DNA from: Spartobacteria bacterium
Lineage (GTDB): Bacteria; Verrucomicrobiota; Verrucomicrobiia; Chthoniobacterales; UBA10450
Length of the DNA stretch: 64,000 nt
NCBI GenBank assembly: GCA_003134785.1
Contig: PLCN01000002.1
Span: forward strand, 434,219 to 498,218
Reading direction: 5' to 3'
Part shown: positions 18,343 to 25,563 of the stretch, piece by piece
Position numbering within the stretch: the stretch's first letter is position 1
How the letters are laid out: each line of letters starts with the position of its first letter
The notes under the pieces: generated by a model
Database searches by the model: none
What the model was told of the DNA's origin: nothing
The model's input: the letters and a program-made list of their open reading frames with translations, nothing else
Program-made: the position numbers and the translations under genes

Positions 18343-19247
18343 TTCCTGATTAGCTTCGGAACGGCGGCTTTGGCGATGGCGGTGAAGGCGCCGACGGCGC
18401 TGTTCGCTCCGGAATCGCTCAGACGGAGCAGCCCGATATCCAAATCGAGCTTTTTTCCCTGAAGGCGAATCGCTTTCAGCTTCAATGCTTCTCTCCCTCG
18501 CAGCGTGATCTTCGGCATGATGGCGGCGGCCTTAAGGGGGGCCAGCGACCGGAGCAGCGTCTCGATTGCATTCAGCTCCGCCACCGTCCGTGGCCGGACG
18601 TGATGGTTCAGACAAAGCTGGTCCGACATTCGCCGCATCACGAAGGTGTCGGACAATTGGAGCAATCGTTGCTGGTGCAGTTCCGAAAACTGAATGACGC
18701 GCCGTTTCGACCAGGGATGCGACTCAGAAACGATCAGAGCAAATTCATCCAGGCAAAGACGTTCGTAGCGCAAGTTAGGCGAGTGCCGCGTGAGAAACCC
18801 GAGGCCGACGTCCAGTCGGCCCTCTTCCAATGCCGTTTCAATTTCGGTGGATGAGATTTCCTCGACCGTGAGACCGACCCCCGGATGTTTGGCGGCGAAG
18901 AGGCCAAGCAGATCGGGCATCAACGCCACGTTAAGGATGGGAACGACACCCACATGGAGCGCGCCCCGCAACTGCCCCGGTTCGCTGCTTACTTCCTGGA
19001 GAAAATTTTCGAGCTGCCGAAGGATCGCGCGCGCATGTTCTTGAAAGATTAAACCGGTCGAAGTGAGGAGAATGCGCTTTCCCCGCCGTTGGAAGAGAGA
19101 GACGCGGAGGCCGGCCTCCAGGTCACGCATTTGTTGGGAGACACTCGGCTGGGAAATTCCCAAGCGATCCGCGGCTCGACTGAAACTGCCTGCTTCGGCC
19201 ACCGCGAGGAAATACCGCAGATGGCGAATTTCGAGCGGGTCATGCAT
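18336..19247 (-). CDS. LysR-family transcriptional regulator
   Basis: A 303-residue regulator with an N-terminal winged helix-turn-helix (IRHLRYFLAVAEAGSFSRAADRLGISQPSVSQQ) and a periplasmic-binding-like effector domain. The start at 19247 (MHDPLEIRHL) is preferred over the ATG 36 bases upstream because it places the helix-turn-helix at the usual distance from the N-terminus. It is divergent from the ABC importer genes, the standard arrangement in which a LysR protein controls the neighbouring operon and itself. The effector is unknown. The interval contains a TGTGC-N8-GCACA dyad that could be its operator. Confidence 0.92.
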   Translation of the reverse strand: MHDPLEIRHLRYFLAVAEAGSFSRAADRLGISQPSVSQQMRDLEAGLRVSLFQRRGKRILLTSTGLIFQEHARAILRQLENFLQEVSSEPGQLRGALHVGVVPILNVALMPDLLGLFAAKHPGVGLTVEEISSTEIETALEEGRLDVGLGFLTRHSPNLRYERLCLDEFALIVSESHPWSKRRVIQFSELHQQRLLQLSDTFVMRRMSDQLCLNHHVRPRTVAELNAIETLLRSLAPLKAAAIMPKITLRGREALKLKAIRLQGKKLDLDIGLLRLSDSGANSAVGAFTAIAKAAVPKLIRKL

Positions 19248-19300
19248 CGCGCGGATATTCTGAAGTTTCGGCGAAAAATGCAATCAGGCAGGCCGTGCCT

Positions 19301-19377
19301 TCGTGCTCGTGCTCCTGCTCGTAATCGTTTACCGGGCAGAGATCGATCACGAGTAGGAGCACGAGCACGATTACGAA
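19301..19377. repeat. Inverted repeat, family C (CGTGCTCGTGCTCCTGCTCG arms), no ORF
   Basis: Arms TTCGTGCTCGTGCTCCTGC and GAGCACGAGCACGATTACGAA flank about 30 bases. It lies in the divergent LysR/importer promoter region. It matches the arms that flank the four-helix-bundle gene at 41443-41912. Confidence 0.85.
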
Positions 19378-19414
19378 AGAAAAGGAATCGCGCTGTTGGA
19401 GGGATAGTTAAGAT

Positions 19415-19432
19415 TGTGCTTCCATAGGCACA
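19415..19432. promoter_or_regulatory. Candidate LysR-type operator
   Basis: The dyad TGTGC-N8-GCACA lies 42 bases before the importer start codon and within the divergent interval of the LysR gene. Position and symmetry fit LysR-family sites, but no experimentally known motif is matched. Confidence 0.35.
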
Positions 19433-19473
19433 GGTTATTGCGGTATTTCTTTTGCCTCTCATTAGGGTCCGGC

Positions 19474-20598
19474 ATGAAATTAACAAAACTCATCGCGATA
19501 ACGGCGCTCGGCGCGCTCCTTCTGACTGGCTGTAAAAAGAATTCTACCAGCGCGAGCGGTTCCAATAAGATTCGCGTTGGCTATATCGGCCTGACCTGCG
19601 AAGCGCCGATCTTCAGCGCGGTGGAAAAGGGATTCTTCAAAGAAGAAGGCCTCGAGGTGGAAATGGTGAAATGCGAATGGGCGAACTACAAAGACGTGCT
19701 CGCGCTCGGCGGATTCGACATCACCCATCATCTCGTCATGTATTTTCTGAAGCCGATCGAGCAGGGGCTGGATGTGAAGTTCACGGCGGGAATTCACAAG
19801 GGCTGTCTGCGGGTCCAGGCCTCGACGAAGGGGAATATCCATACCGTGCAGGACCTGCGCGGAAAGCGAATCGGCGTGCCGGGGATGGGAACGCCACCGT
19901 TTATCTTTGCCAATCGAGTGCTGGGCGCGAACGGAATCGATGCGAGCAAAGATGTGACGTGGCGCGTGTTCCCTGCCGGCGAGCTTGGTTTGGCTTTGGA
20001 CAAAGGTGAAGTGGACGCCGTCGCGGATTCCGAGCCGATCGGCAGCCTTTTGGTGGCCGATGGAAAGGTGAGAAACGTGGCCGACCAAGCAGCGGATGCG
20101 CCTTACAAGGATGAATACTGCTGCGCGGTGATCGTGAACGGAAAATATCTCGCCGCGAATCCGAAGGGGGCCGCGGCCGCGACGCGTGCGCTGCTTAAGG
20201 GCGCTAAGTGGGTCGAGGCCAACCCGGCCGCGGCCGCGCGGTTGTCGGTCGAGAAGAAATATCTGGCGTCGAATCCGGAATTGAACACGGTCGCGATCTC
20301 GCACCTGCGTTATGTGCCGAGCGTTTCCGGCGCTGAGACGGCGGTCAAATCGGCGGCGGCGGAAATGAAAGTCGCCGGCATGCTCAGTCCGACCACGGAT
20401 GTTCCGGAGTTGGCGAAGCGCGCGTTCGCGCATCTGGACGGCGTCTCGGATGCATGGCTTGAAGGGCTGGAGGTGGAGAAGGTGGCTGGCGGCCAAGTCC
20501 CTCCAGATCAGGACATCCGTTTATTTGCAGAGCTGATTCTGTCTGATACCGAAGAGTCATGTTGCAAGGCGAAGGTATCCGTCGCGGCGAAGAAGTGA
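19474..20598 (+). CDS. ABC transporter substrate-binding lipoprotein, NitT/TauT type
   Basis: Captures a small anion or organic solute for the importer encoded by the next two genes. It is 374 residues with a lipoprotein signal (lipobox LLTGC, Cys about residue 19), then an NMT1/SsuA-like bilobed domain: IRVGYIGLTCEAPIFSAVEKGFFKEEGL, the LRGKRIGVPG hinge and GEVDAVADSEP. The domain order fits the nitrate/sulfonate/taurine class; the GLTCEAP and HKGCLRVQ segments are not those of well-known nitrate or taurine binders, so the substrate is undetermined. The start at 19474 follows TTAGGG and gives the signal peptide. Anchoring needs Lgt, which is encoded in this window. Confidence 0.88.
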   Translation: MKLTKLIAITALGALLLTGCKKNSTSASGSNKIRVGYIGLTCEAPIFSAVEKGFFKEEGLEVEMVKCEWANYKDVLALGGFDITHHLVMYFLKPIEQGLDVKFTAGIHKGCLRVQASTKGNIHTVQDLRGKRIGVPGMGTPPFIFANRVLGANGIDASKDVTWRVFPAGELGLALDKGEVDAVADSEPIGSLLVADGKVRNVADQAADAPYKDEYCCAVIVNGKYLAANPKGAAAATRALLKGAKWVEANPAAAARLSVEKKYLASNPELNTVAISHLRYVPSVSGAETAVKSAAAEMKVAGMLSPTTDVPELAKRAFAHLDGVSDAWLEGLEVEKVAGGQVPPDQDIRLFAELILSDTEESCCKAKVSVAAKK

Positions 20599-21632
20599 GT
20601 CTTTCTTCGCTTGAGGTTGAACCGCCTGCGCCAGCCGTGGAACCACGTGCTCGGATTGTGTCGAGCCGAGCTGTCACGGCGAAATCTAGTCCACCGCTGC
20701 TTACTCTGCTGGCCTTGCCCCTGGCGACTTCCATCGCGCTGGCGATTCATTTTTTGGTTTCGAAAAGTGAGCCGCCACCTGAAACGCATTCGTACACACT
20801 TTTCCTTTGCGGCGTTCTCGCGGCGGGCATCGTGATGACTCTGATGCAAATATGGTGGCCGGGTCTCCGTCGCTGGATGCGGGACATGTGTCCGATCTTC
20901 GCCGCCGCAGTTTTGCTGATGAGCGTTTGGGAAATAATCACCTCCGGTTTGCGTTTACTCCCGCTCCCGTATTTTCCGAGTCCGGCTGGCGTCCTGCAAA
21001 GTTTAGTGAACGATCGCGCGCTTCTTTTCGACAGCACCTGGCACTCGCTCATTCTGCTTCTCAGCGGATACGCGCTGGGTGTTCTCTCCGGCTTGATCAG
21101 CGGAATTTGCATCGGCTGGTTTTCTCCCGCCCGCTACTGGGGCATGCCGGTGTTGAAGGTCATCGGTCCGATCCCCGCGACCGCTTGGATTCCGCTCGCG
21201 ATGGTGGTTTCGCCCTCGGCCGTTTTTTCCGCCGCGGCGCTGATCGCGCTCGCGGTTTGGTTTCCGGTGACGATGCTGACTGCTTCCGGCATTTCGAACA
21301 CCCGCGCGTCCTATCTCGACGTTGCTCGCACGCTCGGGGCGGGGCCCGCGTACCTTATTTTCCGCGTGGCCATTCCGGCCGCGATTCCGAGCATTTTTAT
21401 CGGCCTCTTCATGGGACTCGGCGCATCGTTTTTGACGCTGGTTGTTGCGGAGACGGTTGGCGTGAAATCGGGGCTGGGCTGGTATGTGAGTTGGGCGCAG
21501 GGCTGGGCGGAGTACGGAAAAGTCTTCGCGGCGCTCATCATCATGGCCGCGTTTTTTTCCACCATCATGACCGTGCTTTTCAAAGTGCGCGACCGCGTCC
21601 TGGTCTGGCAAAAAGGAATGATCAAGTGGTAG
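20559..21632 (+). CDS. ABC transporter permease, NitT/TauT type
   Basis: Membrane channel subunit of the importer. It is 357 residues with an N-terminal extension of two or three hydrophobic segments (about 48-110) ahead of the usual permease core. The core carries the EAA-like loop SYLDVARTLGAGPAYLIFRVAIPAAIPSIF that contacts the ATPase, and WQKGMIKW at the end. The ATG start overlaps the binding-protein gene by 40 bases; GTG 20595, overlapping the stop as GTGA, is an alternative. The longer N-terminus compared with SsuC-like permeases is unusual. Confidence 0.9.
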   Translation: MLQGEGIRRGEEVSLSSLEVEPPAPAVEPRARIVSSRAVTAKSSPPLLTLLALPLATSIALAIHFLVSKSEPPPETHSYTLFLCGVLAAGIVMTLMQIWWPGLRRWMRDMCPIFAAAVLLMSVWEIITSGLRLLPLPYFPSPAGVLQSLVNDRALLFDSTWHSLILLLSGYALGVLSGLISGICIGWFSPARYWGMPVLKVIGPIPATAWIPLAMVVSPSAVFSAAALIALAVWFPVTMLTASGISNTRASYLDVARTLGAGPAYLIFRVAIPAAIPSIFIGLFMGLGASFLTLVVAETVGVKSGLGWYVSWAQGWAEYGKVFAALIIMAAFFSTIMTVLFKVRDRVLVWQKGMIKW

Positions 21633-21634
21633 CC

Positions 21635-22429
21635 ATGGCTGCCGCGGAAGCGTCCTCGCTTCGGGTCCGCGAAGTTCGCAAGAGTTTTCCGGCGCCGGAT
21701 AATCCGCTTACACGCCGGTTGGCGCTCGATGCTGTCTCGGTCTCGCTTGCGGCGGGAGAATTAGTTTCGCTCGTCGGCCCGAGTGGCTGTGGGAAGTCCA
21801 CTCTTCTTCGTCTGATCGCCGGCCTCGATCTTCCCGATTCGGGCGAGCTGTTGATCGGCTCGGAACCAATCAACGCTCCGAGCGCGGAACGCGGCCTCGT
21901 CTTCCAGGATCCGAATCTCTTTCCGTGGCTCACCGTTCGCAGAAATATCCAGGCTGGCCTCGTGGCACGTGGCGTCTTGCATGAGAACCGGCATGAAGTC
22001 GACGAATTCATGCGGCTCGTGGGCCTGGAGGGTTTCGCCAACGCTTACCCTCACCATCTTTCCGGCGGCATGGCGCAACGCGTGGCTTTGGCGCGGGCGC
22101 TCATTAATCATCCTCGCGTTCTCCTGCTCGATGAGCCGCTCGGCGCGCTCGACGCGTTTACGCGCATGCGAATGCAGGATGAAGTGCTGCGACTCTGGCA
22201 GGCGCGTCGCACGACGATGCTTCTCGTCACGCATGATATCGATGAAGCGATTTATATGAGCGACCGGATCGTGATCATGACGCAGCGTCCGGGAAGAATC
22301 GAGCGGACCATTCGGATCGAGCTGGACCGTCCGCGCGATCGCAGCAGCTCAGATTTCCTGCGGTTGCGCGGCGAAATTCTTGAGCTTCTCCACTTCGCGG
22401 GCAGTGCGTTAGCCGACAGCAAGAACTAA
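21635..22429 (+). CDS. ABC transporter ATP-binding protein, NitT/TauT type
   Basis: Energises the importer. The 264 residues show Walker A GPSGCGKST (about 46-54), Q-loop FQDPNLFPW, signature LSGGMAQRVALARAL, Walker B VLLLDEPLGALD and switch VTHDIDEA. It starts two bases after the permease stop, so translational coupling is likely. Together with the preceding two genes it forms a complete importer for an unknown nitrogen- or sulfur-containing solute, presumably controlled by the divergent LysR protein. Confidence 0.93.
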   Translation: MAAAEASSLRVREVRKSFPAPDNPLTRRLALDAVSVSLAAGELVSLVGPSGCGKSTLLRLIAGLDLPDSGELLIGSEPINAPSAERGLVFQDPNLFPWLTVRRNIQAGLVARGVLHENRHEVDEFMRLVGLEGFANAYPHHLSGGMAQRVALARALINHPRVLLLDEPLGALDAFTRMRMQDEVLRLWQARRTTMLLVTHDIDEAIYMSDRIVIMTQRPGRIERTIRIELDRPRDRSSSDFLRLRGEILELLHFAGSALADSKN

Positions 22430-22432
22430 GCT

Positions 22433-22606
22433 GTCATCCCGAGCCGCGCAGACGGCGAGGGACCTCACGAGCGCTCTGGTGTTGTCGCGTTTGCATCACG
22501 CGTTTACGTTGGCTTACGCGTTGTTTCTTTGGGTTGGCGCAAGTTGCAGGTGTGAGGTCAGCGCTCCTCCCATGGTCGCGGTCCCGTCTGCGCGGCTCGG
22601 GATGAC
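22433..22606. repeat. Inverted-repeat element, family A
   Basis: Arms GTCATCCCGAGCCGCGCAGA and CTGCGCGGCTCGGGATGAC. The right arm is interrupted by a short insertion between GAGGTC and GTCCCGTCTG. It lies between the convergent importer and receiver/MBL genes. Confidence 0.8.
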
Positions 22607-22628
22607 ACGGCTGCTTAGCTGATCGCGG

Positions 22629-23942
22629 CTACAAAATAATTTCCTCGCCCTCGCGAGCGGCGGTCACGATCAGTTTCCCGCCATGCTGCGCAACTTCGCG
22701 CTGCGCGCGCTCGGCCATGGCTGCGATCTTTTCATCGGTGTGATCGGGATCGTGATGGAAGAGAACAAGCCGCTTGGCGCCGGCTCGCATCGCGAGTTGC
22801 ACCGTGTCGTCGGCGCAAGTGTGGCCCCAGCCGCGGCGCGAGGGATATTCGATCGCGTCGTATTGTGAATCGGCGATGATGAGATCGGCGCCGCGGAGGA
22901 ACTCGACCACTTTCTCATCCTGGATCCGCGCATAAGCCAAACCATCGGGCGACGTCTGGCGTTCGGCCTTCTGGCGTTCGATTTCGCAACGTTCGTAGGC
23001 TTCGTGGTCCGGCATGAAAACGATGTCGCCGCTCGGCGTGGAAAGCCGGTAGCCGAGACAAATGCCCGGATGGTTAGCGAACATGGTTCGCACTTTGACC
23101 ACGCCGAGATTGAATTGCATGTCGGTCAACTCCTCGAACGTAAGGTGCGTCGCCATCTGATTGAGACCGACGGGAAAGAAAGCGGTCTGCATTTGTTCGA
23201 AGAGCGCGCCGCGCAATCCATGAACGGCGCCTTCGTAACCGAGGACGCGAATATTGACCTTCGGATGATACGCCGGAATGAAGAAAGGAAATCCCTGGAT
23301 GTGATCCCAGTGCGTGTGGGTGACGAGAATCAGGACGTTGAGTCCCGTGGTCGAGACCTCCTTCATGAGCGATTGCCCGAGGCGGCGAATGCCTGACCCG
23401 GCGTCCATGATGATGATTTGATTGCCCACGCGAATCTCGACGCACGAAGTGTTGCCGCCGTAAACGGAAGTATCGCGGCCCGGGGTGGGGATGGAACCGC
23501 GGACGCCCCAGAATCGGATCAAGGTGGGCCCGGCGACCACATTTTCTTCCGCTATCGGCTCGACGGCGGCCGCTTCGCCATTGTCGCGGCAAACGGCCAT
23601 GGTGCGAATGAGATCGGGCGGCGCGATGGGCTTGATGAGATAATCGTCCGCGCCGGCGGCGAACGCGGTTTCGCGGTCGTTGGCGAAACGGCTGACCGTC
23701 GTCAAAATCACGCGGGTCGGCTGAAGCGAAGGTTGCTCGCGAATCCAGCGGCAGACCTGGAAGCCGTTACGTTTCGGCGTGCGAAGATCACAAACCACGG
23801 CAGCCGGTTTGTTTTGCAGAATGAGATCGAGGCCGGCCTGTCCGTCCGCGGCTTCGAGCACGCGCCACTCTTGTCCGGCGAGACATTGGGCGATGAGCGC
23901 GCGCGTCAACGCATCGCTGTCGATCAGAACGAGCGTTTTCAT
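22629..23942 (-). CDS. Receiver domain fused to metallo-beta-lactamase-fold hydrolase
   Basis: The 437 residues combine a CheY-like receiver (about 1-120: acidic pair Asp8/Asp10, phosphoacceptor Asp52 in VVCDLRTPK, Lys in DDYLIKP) with an MBL-fold domain (about 145-437) carrying the zinc motif THTHWDH, a later ADSQYDA and FHHDPDHTD. The hydrolase starts with FWGVRGSIPTPG, the opening seen in MBL proteins related to phosphodiesterase-type enzymes. Phosphorylation probably gates hydrolysis of an unknown substrate, possibly a signalling nucleotide. It is the last gene of the GTPase operon and overlaps the kinase-like gene by four bases. The start at 23942 gives a canonical receiver N-terminus. 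Confidence 0.87.
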   Translation of the reverse strand: MKTLVLIDSDALTRALIAQCLAGQEWRVLEAADGQAGLDLILQNKPAAVVCDLRTPKRNGFQVCRWIREQPSLQPTRVILTTVSRFANDRETAFAAGADDYLIKPIAPPDLIRTMAVCRDNGEAAAVEPIAEENVVAGPTLIRFWGVRGSIPTPGRDTSVYGGNTSCVEIRVGNQIIIMDAGSGIRRLGQSLMKEVSTTGLNVLILVTHTHWDHIQGFPFFIPAYHPKVNIRVLGYEGAVHGLRGALFEQMQTAFFPVGLNQMATHLTFEELTDMQFNLGVVKVRTMFANHPGICLGYRLSTPSGDIVFMPDHEAYERCEIERQKAERQTSPDGLAYARIQDEKVVEFLRGADLIIADSQYDAIEYPSRRGWGHTCADDTVQLAMRAGAKRLVLFHHDPDHTDEKIAAMAERAQREVAQHGGKLIVTAAREGEEIIL

Positions 23943-25060
23943 TTCGTCGCAGCCAGGGTCGGGAGCATGATCCAGAAGGAATTGCCGCCGTCCTTCCGGG
24001 ATTCGTAACCGATTTCTCCCTCGCAATTCTCAACTGCGATCCGGCAAAACTGGAAGGGCAACTGCAAAGCTTGCGGTCCGGGCGTCGCGGTCGTTGCTCT
24101 GGAAAAAAGGTTCGCGCAAATATCCTTCGGGAAAGAGGGGCCATTGTCGGTGACACGAATCAGAATCGATCCAGATTCCTCGGCGAAATTGAGCCGAACT
24201 TCGTCGCCCGCAGGCGCGCTTTGCAAGCCATTCTCGAGCAGGGTCGACAAGACGCGGGTCAGATGCGTTGAATCCATAGCCACGCGTATTCCAGCAAGTC
24301 CATTCCCAGTGATGCTCAAGCGCACACCCTTGTCGGCGAATTGGGAAGCGACATTTTCTTCCGCCGCCAGAAGCGCATCTCCCAATTTTGCTTCGGCAAT
24401 CGCCATCCCGTTGCGCCCGCGAAGTCCTTCCAGCTCGGCGGCAAAAACATTCAGCACCTTGTTGATCAGCGTCTGTTGTTCCTCCGTCGCGCGCGAAGCT
24501 AGACTCAAGAGCTGCGCGATTTGCGCCGGATTTTTTTCCATCTCAATCAGCCGCAGAGAGGTGATGACGTTCGCGAGGGCGGCGTTCATTTCCTCGGAGA
24601 TGCAGTTCAACAGAATTTCCTTCTTCTGCATTTCGGAATTCAGCCGCTGATAAGCGATCACGGTCTCTCGCGCCTTTTGCAGCATCGATTTTTTCGCTTC
24701 GAAAATTTCGCCGAGCCGTTCCAGCAGCAAGATTGCCTGACCTCCGGCGGTAAGCGCGGTGGCTTCCAGGGAAAGCTCGATTCCATCCGCGGCTTGCTCG
24801 ACCCAGGGACCTGATCGGGCGCGCTTCTCTCCACCCGCGCTCCAGCATCCGCCGGCATCGACCAGAAAATTTTCCAAAAAGGGCGACGCGTGATCAATCG
24901 GCAAAGACGCGGCGGATGCGACGTCCGGCCAAATCGAGCGCAGCCAATCCGGCGGCGTTCCGCTGAGCCGTAGCGCGCCTGATTTGTCGCGAACAAAAAC
25001 GGCGAACCCGAGCGCTTCGAGGACAGCGCCGGCCGGAGAATCGCGGTCGAGGTCCGGCAT
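23939..25060 (-). CDS. Degenerate histidine-kinase-like protein (HisKA/HATPase without phosphoacceptor His)
   Basis: A 373-residue protein with a PAS-like N-terminal part (about 10-115), a dimerisation-helix pair (about 140-205) and a HATPase_c-like domain (about 260-372). Where kinases have S-H-E-L-R-T-P-L this protein reads SEEMNAAL (155-162), so the phosphorylated His is replaced by Glu156. The N-box (LLENGL) and the DNG of the G1 box remain, but the glycine-rich G2 lid is replaced by PQALQLPF. It is therefore probably not an ordinary kinase; it may bind nucleotide and act as a scaffold or sensor. It sits two bases after the GTPase gene and overlaps the receiver/MBL gene, its presumed partner. 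Confidence 0.85.
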   Translation of the reverse strand: MPDLDRDSPAGAVLEALGFAVFVRDKSGALRLSGTPPDWLRSIWPDVASAASLPIDHASPFLENFLVDAGGCWSAGGEKRARSGPWVEQAADGIELSLEATALTAGGQAILLLERLGEIFEAKKSMLQKARETVIAYQRLNSEMQKKEILLNCISEEMNAALANVITSLRLIEMEKNPAQIAQLLSLASRATEEQQTLINKVLNVFAAELEGLRGRNGMAIAEAKLGDALLAAEENVASQFADKGVRLSITGNGLAGIRVAMDSTHLTRVLSTLLENGLQSAPAGDEVRLNFAEESGSILIRVTDNGPSFPKDICANLFSRATTATPGPQALQLPFQFCRIAVENCEGEIGYESRKDGGNSFWIMLPTLAATK

Positions 25061-25062
25061 GC

Positions 25063-25563
25063 TTATTTGGACTGCGTCATCATTCGGCCCAGTTCGATAA
25101 AAGCCTCCTCGACGCCGGCACCTTCTTTCGCGCTCGTCTTGAACGATCTCCATCCGCGCGCCGACAGACTGTCCGTCCGTGCCTCATCGATCTCCCACTG
25201 GGGCGCGAGGTCGGCCTTGTTCAGCGCCAGCAGAAATGGCAACGGACCGATCGCCGCCACCACACGTCCCTGAATCTCAATCGCCTGATCGAGCGTGATC
25301 TGGCGCGTTCCATCCGCGACGAGCAAATAACCGCTGGTGCCGCGGAGGTAGGACGTTTGCAGCCGCTGATAATCGTCATCCCCCTCCAGATCCCAAATCA
25401 TCAGCATCACCTCCGAGCCATCGACCGACACGGTTTTCTTATCGATCTTCACGCCGACCGTGGTCAGGTATTTATCGGAGAACATGCTGTGCACGAATTT
25501 CGCGATGAGGCTGGTCTTCCCCACGCCCGACGCTCCGATCATGCAGATTTTTTTCTGAATCAT
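25063..25563 (-). CDS. Rab/Ras-like small GTPase
   Basis: A 166-residue single-domain GTPase with G1 GASGVGKTS (residues 10-18), switch I region containing TTVGV, G3 WDLEGDD, G4 NKAD and G5 TSAKEG. It lacks lipid-modification or membrane segments. The residue after the G3 glycine, where Ras has catalytic Gln61, is Asp, so intrinsic hydrolysis may be slow or depend on a partner. It overlaps the end of the OmpA-like gene as ATGA and is followed after two bases by the kinase-like gene, so expression is tightly linked. A switch controlling the envelope-spanning OmpA protein is inferred. Confidence 0.92.
   Translation of the reverse strand: MIQKKICMIGASGVGKTSLIAKFVHSMFSDKYLTTVGVKIDKKTVSVDGSEVMLMIWDLEGDDDYQRLQTSYLRGTSGYLLVADGTRQITLDQAIEIQGRVVAAIGPLPFLLALNKADLAPQWEIDEARTDSLSARGWRSFKTSAKEGAGVEEAFIELGRMMTQSK

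Noticed and set aside
19480-20496. 338-residue minus-strand frame antisense to the binding lipoprotein
   Set aside because: The sense strand has a lipobox and NMT1 motifs; the antisense frame lacks a start context and motifs.
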